In this document: piece by piece, positions 17,344-26,359 of the stretch
Position numbering within the stretch: position 1 is the first letter of the stretch
Layout: each line of letters opens with the position of its first letter
From: Pandoraea capi
GTDB taxonomy: Bacteria > Pseudomonadota > Gammaproteobacteria > Burkholderiales > Burkholderiaceae
Assembly (NCBI RefSeq): GCF_902459735.1
Contig: NZ_CABPRV010000011.1
Location: 62,001-126,000, forward strand
DNA: 64,000 bases
Direction of reading: 5' to 3'
The notes under the pieces: generated by a model
What the model was told of the DNA's origin: nothing
The model's database searches: none
Seen by the model: the letters and a program-made list of their open reading frames with translations, nothing else
Made by a program: the position numbers and the translations under genes

Positions 17344-19053
17344 TCAGATCGCCCCCAGATTCCCCTTCATTCCCTTGATGGCCGGGACCTTCGGCGCTTT
17401 CGCCACGATGGTCTTCTGGGCCTTGAGGTAACGCGCGACGACGTCCCACACCGGTTCGCCCTGCGCGCCTTCGGCCACCGGCGCCCAGCCGGCCACCTTG
17501 TATGTCTTGCCCGCCTCGATGAGCTTGCCGTTCAGACGCATCTCCGTAATCCGCTGCCCCATCGGCGCCATCGGATCGATGACGTAATCCATTCCCCCCA
17601 CGCGCACCATGTCGCCGCCCTGCTGGTAATACGGGTCCGGGTTGAACAGGTTGTCCGCCACGTCTTCGAGCACCGTCTTGATGGTCTCGCCGGTCATGGG
17701 CGTGAGCGTCGTGTACGGATAGGTGATCGCCGTCTGATCGAGCAACTGTTCCATCGTGATCGCCTGCCCGGGCAGCAACGACGTGCCCCAGCGGAAACCC
17801 GGGGAGAAACCGATCTCGGCGTCCTTCTCGGCCATCACCGCATCGAGCAGCAACTGGTCGAAAGTGCCGTTGAAATTCCCCCGGCGATACAACACGCCCT
17901 CCGTCACCGCCAGCGGCTCGGCCAGCTTCGCGGCGAATGGCGCGCGCACGCGCTCGATCAGCGCCTGCATCTGCGTGTCCGCCGGCAGCAGGTTCGCGAA
18001 CACCGGCAGCAACTTGTAGCGGAAGTCCACGGGCTTGCCGCCCTTCACGTCGAAGTCCAGCACGGCGAGGAACTTGCCGTTCGAACCGGCATTGGTGACG
18101 AGCGTCTTGCCGCCGGCATTCTCCACCACCACCGGTCGAGGTACGCCATCATGGGTGTGGCCACCGAGAATCGCGTCGATGCCGCGCACGCGCGACGCCA
18201 GCTTCAGATCGACGTCCATGCCGTTGTGCGAGAGCACGACCACCACCTGCGCGCCCTTGCCCCGCACTTCGTCAACCATCGACTGCAACCGCTCCTCCTG
18301 AATACCGAAGGTCCAGTCCGGCACAAAGTAACGCGGGTTCGCGATGGGGGTGTACGGGAACGCCTGCCCGATGATCGCCACCGGCACGCCGTTCATCGTC
18401 TTCATGGTGTACGGCGCGAACACCGGGTCGCCAAAGTCGTTCGTCTGCACGTTCTGCGCGACGAAGTCGATCTTGCCCTTGAGCTGCTCCTCGACGACCG
18501 ACTTCACGCGATCGGCGCCGTAAGTGAACTCCCAGTGCGCCGTCATGACATCCACGCCGAGCGCCAGCGTGGCGTCCACCATGTCTTGCCCCTTCGTCCA
18601 CATGGCCGTGCCGGACCCCTGCCACGTGTCGCCACCGTCGAGCAGCAGCGCGCCGGGGCGCGACGCCTTCATCCGCTTGACCAGTGTCGCGAGGTGAGCG
18701 AAGCCGCCGACCTTGCCGTACGTGCGCGCGGCGGCAGCGAAATCGAGATAGGTGAAGGCATAGGCGTCGGGCGTGCCGGGACGCAGACCGTAAGCCTTGA
18801 GGAACGCGTCGCCCACCAGGTGAGGCGGCTTGTTGGCCTGCTCGCCGATGCCCAGATTGACGCTCGGCTCACGGAAGTAAATCGGCAGCAACTGCGCATG
18901 GCAGTCGGTGAAGTGCAGCAGGTGCACGTTGCCGAACTTCGGCAGGTCGTAGAACACAGCCGCCGCTTTCGCCGCCGCCGTCTCGTGATGCGACAGGGCC
19001 ATCCCGCCAGCGGCCGCCACGGCCAGCACCTGCATGAACTCGCGTCGATTCAT
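17344..19053 (-). CDS. soxB: Thiosulfohydrolase SoxB
   Basis: Periplasmic dimanganese enzyme that hydrolyses sulfate from the SoxY-bound cysteine-S-thiosulfonate. From the ATG at 19053 (GGAGAC upstream) the protein has 569 residues, normal for SoxB, and a Tat-type leader NRREFMQVL. Metal-binding motifs of the 5'-nucleotidase-like fold are seen: HFTDCHAQ at residues 48-55, DGGDTWQGSG, SHNGMDVD and GGHTHDG. It is the last gene of the sox cluster, downstream of soxW. Confidence 0.95.
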   Translation of the reverse strand: MNRREFMQVLAVAAAGGMALSHHETAAAKAAAVFYDLPKFGNVHLLHFTDCHAQLLPIYFREPSVNLGIGEQANKPPHLVGDAFLKAYGLRPGTPDAYAFTYLDFAAAARTYGKVGGFAHLATLVKRMKASRPGALLLDGGDTWQGSGTAMWTKGQDMVDATLALGVDVMTAHWEFTYGADRVKSVVEEQLKGKIDFVAQNVQTNDFGDPVFAPYTMKTMNGVPVAIIGQAFPYTPIANPRYFVPDWTFGIQEERLQSMVDEVRGKGAQVVVVLSHNGMDVDLKLASRVRGIDAILGGHTHDGVPRPVVVENAGGKTLVTNAGSNGKFLAVLDFDVKGGKPVDFRYKLLPVFANLLPADTQMQALIERVRAPFAAKLAEPLAVTEGVLYRRGNFNGTFDQLLLDAVMAEKDAEIGFSPGFRWGTSLLPGQAITMEQLLDQTAITYPYTTLTPMTGETIKTVLEDVADNLFNPDPYYQQGGDMVRVGGMDYVIDPMAPMGQRITEMRLNGKLIEAGKTYKVAGWAPVAEGAQGEPVWDVVARYLKAQKTIVAKAPKVPAIKGMKGNLGAI

Positions 19054-19197
19054 TTCGTCTCCATGGCACATGCATGTGCAGTGCGCCGATCTTGTCGTTA
19101 TCCGTTCGTCTTCCATTGAGCGACGATGACGTCGCACCCATGGCGCAGCCGCTGTCATGCGTCGACGGTTCGCCCGGCCGGCCCGGACCGACCTGTC

Positions 19198-19725
19198 TTA
19201 CTTGCCCGCGTAATCCGCGAGCGCCGCCACGTCCTCGCCGAACATCTCGCCCACTTCCTTGCGCAGCACGCGGCCGTCGCGGCCGATCACGTAAAGCTCC
19301 GGCAAGCCACGACGTTTGCCGAGCGCCGCCTGCCACGCGTCCGTCTCCATCCCCGCCGGGAACGTGTACTGGTGGGCCTTGAGGTAGTCGATCGCCTCCT
19401 GCGGCTTCTTGTCGATGGAGAGCGTGACGATCTGGATCGGCTTGCCGCGCGTCGCGTCGTAAAGCTTCTGCAGATGCGGATTCTGCTGCGCGCAGAACGG
19501 ACACCACGACGCCCAGTACTCCACGATGACCGTGCGATCCCGGAACGCGCTCGCCGGCATCGTCTTGCCATCGAGCAACGTGAGCGACGGCAGCGACACC
19601 GTGTCGCCGACCTCCACCGCGTGCGCCGGTGCACTGGCCATGGCAGCCGCCGCGCCCAGCGTGACGACGAACACCGCCAGCGCACGCGGGGTCACGCGAC
19701 GCATCGAACCGATCAGGGATTTCAT
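19198..19725 (-). CDS. soxW: Periplasmic thioredoxin SoxW
   Basis: TlpA-like thiol-disulfide protein of 175 residues with an N-terminal signal peptide ending near AHAVEVG (about residue 36) and the redox motif WCPFC (C75, C78). In Sox systems SoxW helps keep Sox proteins such as SoxY reduced. The start at 19725 is preferred (GGAG about 10 nt upstream); the open frame runs further upstream but only overlaps soxX in another frame. Located between soxX and soxB. Confidence 0.9.
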   Translation of the reverse strand: MKSLIGSMRRVTPRALAVFVVTLGAAAAMASAPAHAVEVGDTVSLPSLTLLDGKTMPASAFRDRTVIVEYWASWCPFCAQQNPHLQKLYDATRGKPIQIVTLSIDKKPQEAIDYLKAHQYTFPAGMETDAWQAALGKRRGLPELYVIGRDGRVLRKEVGEMFGEDVAALADYAGK

Positions 19726-19802
19726 GCTGGACTCCGGAAGGCGGTGGCGGCGCGCGCCCATCGCAAGACGGGAAACGCCGCCGCGCACCATGACGACGCG
19801 CC

Positions 19803-20453
19803 CTACTGGTTGACCGGCGAGGCCGGATCGAGCAGCAACGCCATGACATCCTTCAACTGCTGTTCCGTCAGGATGCCTGCCGCACCGAAGCGTGGCATGT
19901 TCGAACACGCCATGTAGCTGTGCGAGTCGTAGATCTTCGCCCACGTGTACTTGACGACTTCGGGCGAATCGCCGCGCAACTTGCCGTAGTTGTAAAGCGA
20001 CGGGCCGATGTTGCCGAACGAGATCTCGGTCTTCGTCAGTTGATGGCAGGCGTAGCAGTTGCCGCCGTTGACGGTGTCGGCCTTGTCGGTGAACTGCTTG
20101 CCGCGTCCGTTCTGGGCGACCTTCTCGCCGGCCTTCCAATCGCCGAGATACGTGCCGTCGGCCGGTGCCTTGACGTTCGCCAGCTCGGCCTTTTGCAGAC
20201 GCTCGGCGATCTTCGCCGGCATCGGCTTCACGGCGTACTGCGTGCAAAGCTTCTGCAGTTCGCTCTGGTCGATGCGATCGAGCTGAGCGATACCCTGGCC
20301 ACGGAACGAGTCGCGCAACTCCTGCACGACAGCCGCGTCGGTGGTGCCGGTGACGAGCTTCGCGCCCTCACCCTGAGCGAAGGCCGCGCCGACGACGAGA
20401 GCCCCGGCCGCTGCCAGCGCGAGCCCCGTCGCGCGCAATGCGAATGTTTTCAT
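19803..20453 (-). CDS. soxX: Sulfur oxidation c-type cytochrome SoxX
   Basis: Haem-binding partner of SoxA in the SoxAX complex that joins thiosulfate to SoxY. 216 residues with a Sec signal peptide ending near AFAQ (about residue 27), the haem motif CYACH (C133, C136, H137) and the axial Met in ACSNMPRFG (M186). There are 19 nt to the end of soxA. Confidence 0.95.
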   Translation of the reverse strand: MKTFALRATGLALAAAGALVVGAAFAQGEGAKLVTGTTDAAVVQELRDSFRGQGIAQLDRIDQSELQKLCTQYAVKPMPAKIAERLQKAELANVKAPADGTYLGDWKAGEKVAQNGRGKQFTDKADTVNGGNCYACHQLTKTEISFGNIGPSLYNYGKLRGDSPEVVKYTWAKIYDSHSYMACSNMPRFGAAGILTEQQLKDVMALLLDPASPVNQ

Positions 20454-20472
20454 GGGTGTGCCTCGTGATCGG

Positions 20473-21354
20473 TCAGCGCTTCAGGCCGGGGGCGTCCATC
20501 TTGCCGCCGTTGGCCATCACACCGAGGAAGGTAATCAGATCGATCGACGCCTGCGAGCCGTAATTCAGCGCGGGCATGCGCTGCTGGCGGAAACAGTCGT
20601 ACATGCGCCACTGCATCGTGCGCAGCGCGCCTTGCGAGACACGGTAGCCCGGCCACGTGGCGAACGCCTGACGCGCCGCCGCCGGCTTGGTCAGGTTCGG
20701 CAGATCCTGAAGACGAATGCGTTTGTCGTCGGCGCCATGGCACGACGCGCACGAGAAATCGTACGGACCGGCACGGTAATAGAAGATCTTCTGGCCGCGC
20801 GCGTAGGCTTCCTTCTCCTCCTTGTGCGACTGCGGCACACGGATCTGCGCACCGCGCGACTGTCCTGCCACGTAAGCCGTGAGCGCTTCGAGATCGGTCG
20901 GGTCCTGACCTTCCTTGGAGAACGGCTGCTTGATGACGTCGGCACGCTTGAAGCCTTGCAGATTCACCATGCATTCGACGATGCGCGACTCGGCGTCGAG
21001 CACGCGTTTCGCATCGGGAAAGTAGCGCGGCAGTTGCGCGTAGGCGTCTTTCACCACGCCGGCGCCGAGCCCGAGGTCACACTGGGCGAGCGACACGTTG
21101 TTCGGGCCGCGCGGCGTCTTCCAGAGCTCTTCGCCGCGCATTTCGATGAGTTCTGCCGGGTTGCCGTCGGCCAGCATCTCGCGATATTGCGCGATGGCGT
21201 CTGCCGTCGAGCTGTCGGCGGCCAACGCAGTGGCTACGGGAACGCTGGCGCCCGCGACGGCGAGCATGCCGCCGAGCACGGTGCGACGCAGCCATGCGGA
21301 ACCGCGAACGGTCGCAGGGGTGGTCGCCTGTGCGCTATGTTGCGCATCTTTCAT
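20473..21354 (-). CDS. soxA: Sulfur oxidation c-type cytochrome SoxA
   Basis: Catalytic subunit of SoxAX. From the ATG at 21354 (GGAGAG upstream) it has 293 residues with a signal peptide ending near TALAAD (about residue 46). One haem motif is present, CASCH (C202, C205, H206), and the active-site Cys is C254 in MYDCFRQQRMP. The N-terminal haem site of two-haem SoxA proteins is absent: single cysteines C92 and C128 remain, as in single-haem forms where they make a disulfide. Confidence 0.95.
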   Translation of the reverse strand: MKDAQHSAQATTPATVRGSAWLRRTVLGGMLAVAGASVPVATALAADSSTADAIAQYREMLADGNPAELIEMRGEELWKTPRGPNNVSLAQCDLGLGAGVVKDAYAQLPRYFPDAKRVLDAESRIVECMVNLQGFKRADVIKQPFSKEGQDPTDLEALTAYVAGQSRGAQIRVPQSHKEEKEAYARGQKIFYYRAGPYDFSCASCHGADDKRIRLQDLPNLTKPAAARQAFATWPGYRVSQGALRTMQWRMYDCFRQQRMPALNYGSQASIDLITFLGVMANGGKMDAPGLKR

Positions 21355-21408
21355 CTGGCTCTCCTCTTTGTGGGGTAGGTGGGTGCGACACACCCCCGGC
21401 ATGCCGAC

Positions 21409-21720
21409 TCAGGCGACGGTCACCTCGTCGGTGCGCGAATCGCCCTTGTTGTCGGTCCACGTGACCGCAACCTTGTCGCCCTTCTTACCGCCCTTGAACT
21501 TGAACGACATGAACGGATCCTTCGACACGGCCGGACCCCATTCGGCGGTGAGCACCGTCTTGCCGTTGCAGGTGACCGTGACCGTCTGGATGAAGTGTGC
21601 AGGGATGATGTTACCGGAAGCGTCCTTGCGCTGGCCGGTTTCCATGATGTGACTCATCAGCGCCTTGACCTCGACGACACCGCCGGCCTCGGTTGCGCGA
21701 ATGCGCATCGGATTACCCAT
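21409..21720 (-). CDS. soxZ: Thiosulfate oxidation carrier complex protein SoxZ
   Basis: Partner of the sulfur carrier SoxY, 103 residues, no signal peptide of its own, so it probably crosses the membrane with SoxY by the Tat route. It has an Ig-like sequence with HIMETGQRKDASGNIIPAHFI, typical of SoxZ. The spacing to soxY is 33 nt. Confidence 0.95.
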   Translation of the reverse strand: MGNPMRIRATEAGGVVEVKALMSHIMETGQRKDASGNIIPAHFIQTVTVTCNGKTVLTAEWGPAVSKDPFMSFKFKGGKKGDKVAVTWTDNKGDSRTDEVTVA

Positions 21721-21753
21721 GTTGTGCTCCTCTAGCCTTATACGATGTGTCGC

Positions 21754-22221
21754 TCAACCGCCGCAGCCGCCCAGCGTGACCTTGATTTCCTTCTCGGCCA
21801 CGAGGTACTTGTTGTCCGCCTTGACGAGCGCGTAGACCTTCGACGTCTGCCCCATCTTCACGCGCGTGGTCACCGACGGCTCGGTGCCGTCCGGAATATC
21901 GAACGATGCCGCGAGCGTATTCGGATTTTTCTCGATCAGGATCGCGATCGATTGCGTGTTCGGTGCCTTGCTCGTGACCGCCACCGGCACGACCGCGCCG
22001 TTCTCGGCGATGTCGGGAGCCGTCAGCACGACCAGGTCGCTGGGGCTCGCGCTCGTGCCGCCGAGCGCCTTGACCGTGTCGGCCACGCTCTTGGTGGCAA
22101 ACGCCGCCTTGTTCCATTCCACCTGTGCCGCGCGGGCCTCTTCGGGCTTGATCAGCCCGGCGGCCACCGCCAGTCCCATTACCGCGGAAAACCGCAGCAT
22201 GTCGCGTCGCTGTTGGTTCAT
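21754..22221 (-). CDS. soxY: Thiosulfate oxidation carrier protein SoxY
   Basis: Covalent sulfur carrier of the periplasmic Sox system. 155 residues with a Tat leader (QRRDMLRFSAV) and the C-terminal swinging arm GGCGG, whose Cys (C153) holds the sulfur intermediates. SoxYZ meets SoxAX, SoxB and SoxCD in turn. Confidence 0.95.
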   Translation of the reverse strand: MNQQRRDMLRFSAVMGLAVAAGLIKPEEARAAQVEWNKAAFATKSVADTVKALGGTSASPSDLVVLTAPDIAENGAVVPVAVTSKAPNTQSIAILIEKNPNTLAASFDIPDGTEPSVTTRVKMGQTSKVYALVKADNKYLVAEKEIKVTLGGCGG

Positions 22222-22331
22222 CTCTGTGTGTTTCCTTCTCTGAAGGCCGCCGGTGCAACGGTCATGACATCACGACCTGCACCGGCCGCCGTTCGCTCGC
22301 CAGGTACTGCGGCGAGCCCCCTGCCCCGGAC

Positions 22332-22661
22332 TTACTTCGCCGGGGCGCCCGCCAGAACCCAATCCACCAGGATCTTGGCGTCGGCATCCGACAGGTTCGG
22401 GTGCGCCGGCATCGGGATCGGACCCCAGACACCCGAACCGCCACCCTTCACCTTCTTCACCAGCTTGGCCACGGCATCCTTGTCGCCCTTGTACTTGGCG
22501 GCGACGTCCTGATACGACGGGCCGACGAGCTTCTTGTCCACGGCGTGGCAACCCATACAGGCGTTGGCAGCAGCGAGTTTGGTCGCAGCGGCGACGTCGA
22601 CGCCGGCGTGAGCCAGCGAGGTGCCGGCCAGCATGGCCGCAGCGATCAGCATCTTCTTCAT
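22332..22661 (-). CDS. Small c-type cytochrome of the sox cluster
   Basis: Cytochrome c551/c552-like electron carrier of 109 residues from the ATG at 22661, chosen because AGGAGCAAGA precedes it and a clean signal peptide (to about residue 19, AHA) follows. Haem motif CMGCH (C35, C38, H39) and axial Met in PIPMPAHP. It closely resembles the C-terminal haem domain of the SoxD encoded just upstream, suggesting duplication. It probably takes electrons from SoxAX/SoxCD to the oxidase. Confidence 0.88.
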   Translation of the reverse strand: MKKMLIAAAMLAGTSLAHAGVDVAAATKLAAANACMGCHAVDKKLVGPSYQDVAAKYKGDKDAVAKLVKKVKGGGSGVWGPIPMPAHPNLSDADAKILVDWVLAGAPAK

Positions 22662-22745
22662 TCTTGCTCCTTCGGTTTGTGTAGGGGACGGGGTCCTGCG
22701 GCGGCACGACACATCGTCGGCGCATCCGTCGGACACCCTGCCCGC

Positions 22746-24053
22746 TCAATGTGCACCACGAAGAATCCAGTCGACCATCGTACGGACATCGGTTTCTGCG
22801 ACCTGTGATTGCGGCGGCATCGGCATGCTGCCCCAATTACCGGCACCTCCGGCACGTATCTTCGCCACCAGTATTTCAGTCGCATTCGACTGCCCATGGT
22901 ACTTGGCGGCGACCTCCGAGAAGGCGGGCCCGATCTTCTTGTCGGTAACGCCGTGACAGGCCAGACAACCGTTCTTATCCGCAAGCGTTGCTGCCGGTGA
23001 CGTCGCAGCGGCGGTTTGGGCCGGCGCGTCCGGACTCGCCATGCCAAGCGTGGCGAGGGCCGCGGTCTTGCGCACCGTCGCATTTTGCGCGGCGGTGCCC
23101 GACAGCGGCGGCAGCTTCGTATCGACACCACGCACCGGGCCGATGACCCGGTTCTGCGCGGCCAGATCCCCATGTGCGTCGCGGGCGTACGCAGGGAGTG
23201 CGGACGTCACGATACCAGCCTCAGGGCAATCCTGCATACACGCCTTGTTATGGGTATCCGGTTTGTCGCCCACGCGCCACATGCCATGCGCACGCGTCAT
23301 GCCGTTGCGATTGGGCATGCGTTTCTGCACGTCGCCGATGTTCTTGTCGGACAGCACGAAGTCCGCCGGCACGATCTCGCCGAGATTCAGGATGTAGGCC
23401 GTCACGGCGTACACCTCGTCGGGCGTGAGCGAGCGCGGCGCGTTCCACGGCATGGCGCGACGGATGTAGTCCCAGATCGTGGAGACCGTGTCGACCTTCA
23501 TGAGCGTGGTGCGCACCGGCTGGTTGTTCGCGCGCAGCGACGCCACGTGCCCGGTCTTGATGTCGTCCGCCGTGGTGCCGCCCACCAGGGGGTTGAAGAC
23601 TTCGTTGCTCTCGCCGAAGGTGCCGTGGCACGAGGCGCAGCGCGCATCGAAGAGCTTCTGTCCGTCCGCGACCGAACCCTGCCCTTTCGGCAAGCCTTTG
23701 AAATCGGGACGCACGTCGATGTCCCACGCGCCCAGCTCCGCCGGCGTCGCTTCGCGGCCGATAGCGGCCATGCCGGTCGGCGCCTTGACGGGAGACGCGG
23801 GCGTGGCGGCCATCTGTGCAGACGCAGCGGACTTATTCGCCGCCGGCGGTGCGGCGTGCGCTGGCGATGCGAACCATGCGGCAATCGTCATGCCGGCGAG
23901 CGTCAGGGCACCGGCCCACAGACCGGCCACGACGAGCGCCTGCGCCCGGTGAAGCCACCGCGCGGACTTCCCGTGCCGAGCGGCAGACGCGGGCGTCGGC
24001 ACCCCCGCCGTCATCGCCATGGCGGCCCGCTGGCGATCAGTCGACGTGGACAT
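22746..24053 (-). CDS. soxD: Sulfane dehydrogenase cytochrome subunit SoxD
   Basis: Dihaem cytochrome c of 435 residues that takes electrons from SoxC. Haem motifs are CASCH (C139, C142, H143) and CLACH (C363, C366, H367). The N-terminus has an uncleaved-looking or long leader: basic residues to about 37, then a hydrophobic helix at 39-62 ending AHAAP; starts at M12 or M14 are alternatives. The gene overlaps soxC by 17 nt. Confidence 0.93.
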   Translation of the reverse strand: MSTSTDRQRAAMAMTAGVPTPASAARHGKSARWLHRAQALVVAGLWAGALTLAGMTIAAWFASPAHAAPPAANKSAASAQMAATPASPVKAPTGMAAIGREATPAELGAWDIDVRPDFKGLPKGQGSVADGQKLFDARCASCHGTFGESNEVFNPLVGGTTADDIKTGHVASLRANNQPVRTTLMKVDTVSTIWDYIRRAMPWNAPRSLTPDEVYAVTAYILNLGEIVPADFVLSDKNIGDVQKRMPNRNGMTRAHGMWRVGDKPDTHNKACMQDCPEAGIVTSALPAYARDAHGDLAAQNRVIGPVRGVDTKLPPLSGTAAQNATVRKTAALATLGMASPDAPAQTAAATSPAATLADKNGCLACHGVTDKKIGPAFSEVAAKYHGQSNATEILVAKIRAGGAGNWGSMPMPPQSQVAETDVRTMVDWILRGAH

Positions 24054-25404
24054 TGGTCACCTCCCCGTTCTGCGCCACTTGCCACGTCTGGATCGCATTG
24101 TTGTGATAGATCGACTTGGTGCCGCGCACGTCGCGCAGTTGCCGATAACGCGGCTGTACGAAGCCGGTCTCGTCGACCGCGCGGCTTTGCAGCAATGCGG
24201 GCGAGCCATCCCATTGCCAGTCGAAATTGAATCGCGTGAGGCACTTGGGCAGCACCGGCGATTCGAGTCGCGCAGCGCGCCACGATTTGCCGCCGTCGGT
24301 CGACACGTCCACCCGTTTGATCCGCCCACGCCCGGACCACGCCAGCCCCGTCACGTTGAAATAGCCGCGATCGAGCAACGCCTGCCCGCCCGAGGGCGAC
24401 GTGATGACGGATTTGCACTCCTGAATCGACGTGTACTGACGGTGCTGGCCGTCCGGCATCAGGTCGACGTAGTGGCTCGTTTCATCCTTGGTATTCCAAG
24501 GGGCGTCGCCCACCTTGATGCGACGCAGCCACTTCACCCACGACACGCCCTGCACGCCCGGCACGACAAGGCGCAGCGGATAGCCGTTCTCCGGGCGCAG
24601 CATCTCGCCGTTCATGCCCCACGCGACGAGCACGTCGGAGAGCGCCGCCTCCATGGAGATCGTGCGTGTCATGCCCGATCCGTCGCCCCCCTCGGCAAGC
24701 ACGAACTGGCCGCGTTTGGTGTCGGCGCCCACGTCGTCGAGCAACACGGACAGCGGCACACCGGTGAATTCGCAACACGACAGCATGCCGTGCGTGTACT
24801 GGACGGTCGGCACGGCGGCATTGCCCCACTCCATGCCGGTATTCGCGCCGCACTCGATGAAGTGCATGCGGGAGACGGATGGCAGACGCATGATGTCGTC
24901 CATCGTGTACACCTTCGCCTCGCGCACGAGCCCGTGCACCATCAGGCGATGCTGCGTCGGGTCGATCTCCTGCCAGCCCTGGTGATGGCGCTCGAAGTGC
25001 AGACCGCTGGGGGTGATGATGCCGAACAGTCCTTGCAGCGGCGTGAAGGCAACGGACGCCTGCGCCGTCTGCGTGAGACCCGGCGACTGACGCCGTTGCA
25101 GGTTCGCTTCGAACTTCGATGGCATACCGTACGGCCGCGCCGCCACGGGCTGCCCCAGCGACGTCGCCCACGGACGCGGCTCGAGAATCATCGGATCGCC
25201 GGCGGCCGACGGGGCGTCGGCGGCGAAGGCGGCGCCACCCGCGAGGGCGGCACCGGCGGCAAGAAAACTGCGTTGCAGGAACCCGCGCCGCGCCGGGTTC
25301 ATCCCGTTGCGGACGATGTCGTCGGCCAGCGGGCCGTCGACGAAATTCTCCGGCGCCCGGCGCAAACGGCCGGCTCGCGATACGCCATCGCTGATCTTGC
25401 TCAC
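24037..25404 (-). CDS. soxC: Sulfane dehydrogenase molybdopterin subunit SoxC
   Basis: Molybdenum subunit of SoxCD, which oxidises the sulfane sulfur on SoxY. 455 residues, GTG start at 25404 with AGGAGACAGG just upstream. A Tat motif RRGFLQRSF is at 39-47 and the Mo-ligating Cys is C185 in FIECGANTG. A sulfite-oxidase-fold catalytic domain and an Ig-like dimerisation domain follow. Presence of SoxCD implies full thiosulfate oxidation to sulfate without sulfur globules. Confidence 0.94.
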   Translation of the reverse strand: MSKISDGVSRAGRLRRAPENFVDGPLADDIVRNGMNPARRGFLQRSFLAAGAALAGGAAFAADAPSAAGDPMILEPRPWATSLGQPVAARPYGMPSKFEANLQRRQSPGLTQTAQASVAFTPLQGLFGIITPSGLHFERHHQGWQEIDPTQHRLMVHGLVREAKVYTMDDIMRLPSVSRMHFIECGANTGMEWGNAAVPTVQYTHGMLSCCEFTGVPLSVLLDDVGADTKRGQFVLAEGGDGSGMTRTISMEAALSDVLVAWGMNGEMLRPENGYPLRLVVPGVQGVSWVKWLRRIKVGDAPWNTKDETSHYVDLMPDGQHRQYTSIQECKSVITSPSGGQALLDRGYFNVTGLAWSGRGRIKRVDVSTDGGKSWRAARLESPVLPKCLTRFNFDWQWDGSPALLQSRAVDETGFVQPRYRQLRDVRGTKSIYHNNAIQTWQVAQNGEVTNVHVD

Positions 25405-25566
25405 CCTGTCTCCTCGCGTTTTGTGGCGTGCGCCAGCGTCGCGAGGACACCGGCGGCTACGAACGATTGACGGGCACGCGGGCCTCGTCTGCGTTTTCTT
25501 GTCGCGCTTTGTTACGGGTCTTGCCGTGCTGCTGTGATACGGTCCTGCTTTGCGCTATGGCGCCTT

Positions 25567-25914
25567 TTAGCTCCCGCGCGGCATGAAGCCGTCCACGGCA
25601 CGCTCCGGCAGCGCCTCCTCCTCGATTCGGCCAGCCACCTGCACGCACACCGCGCGACAGATCTCGACCACCCCGGTATCCGCAATCGTGTAGTACACCT
25701 GGTTCCCGTCGCGACGCCGCGAGAGCACGCCCGCCTGATACATCGCCCCCAGGTGCCGCGACACGTTCGTCTGCGACGAACCCACTTCCGTCACCACTTC
25801 GTTCACCGAGCGCTCGCCCCCGCACAGCGCGTGCAGAATCCGCAGCCGCGTCGGCTCGGAGAGCAGGCTGAAGTAGTGCGATACCTTTTCGAATACGCGA
25901 TCGAGTTCTTCCAT
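25567..25914 (-). CDS. soxR: ArsR-family repressor SoxR of the sox cluster
   Basis: Winged-helix repressor of 115 residues. The recognition helix is in SSQTNVSRHLGAMYQAG (46-62). Cysteines C31, C86 and C90 are present; paired cysteines are used by SqrR/BigR-type sulfane-sulfur sensors of this family, so (per)sulfide sensing is likely. It is the first sox gene, 162 nt before soxC. A perfect 8+8 inverted repeat 43 nt upstream of its start may be its operator. Confidence 0.88.
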   Translation of the reverse strand: MEELDRVFEKVSHYFSLLSEPTRLRILHALCGGERSVNEVVTEVGSSQTNVSRHLGAMYQAGVLSRRRDGNQVYYTIADTGVVEICRAVCVQVAGRIEEEALPERAVDGFMPRGS

Positions 25915-25956
25915 GACGGTCAGTCTTCAAATTCGTGCGAAGGCACAGAGAAGTTC

Positions 25957-25980
25957 GTATATGCCTACATACGCATATAC
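25957..25980. promoter_or_regulatory. Inverted repeat, candidate SoxR operator
   Basis: GTATATGC - 8 nt - GCATATAC is a perfect inverted repeat in an AT-rich pocket, 43-66 nt upstream of the soxR ATG, where an autoregulated promoter would lie. Dyad spacing of one to two turns suits ArsR dimers. Assignment to SoxR is inference. Confidence 0.55.
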
Positions 25981-26359
25981 GGATAATCAAAATAACGGGC
26001 GACGGAAGCAAGCTGCACTGCAACACGTCGGACACCGAGATATCGTCGTCGCCACCCGGCATTTCAGCGGCGATCCAGGCGTTTCCATGTATACCGCCGG
26101 ATATAGCGCGCGACGCTGCATGCGACTGCGAGAGGCCCGTTTGCACCGGCGCCGAAACGCACATCGGAGCGCATGGCGGCATGGCGCGTTCAGGCATCAG
26201 GGAAAAACCCGATAAAAAAGATGGCGGGAGACGACGCGAGAAAGCCACGGATGGGATGGATGAGGCGGATCAGAAGTAGATGAGAGCCGGGTAATTGGCA
26301 AGGCGCGAGCCAGAGATGGCGAGTGCTGTGACCGCCATCCCTGTCTCGCGCTCGCCGAT
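25981..26359. other. Intergenic region between soxR operator and TpsB gene
   Basis: No gene seen. A 7-bp stem (GATGGCG / CGCCATC, 26315-26339) follows the TpsB stop on the minus strand but lacks a T run, so it is at best a weak terminator. Confidence 0.4.

Noticed and set aside
26315-26339. Terminator after the TpsB gene
   Set aside because: 7-bp stem without a T run.
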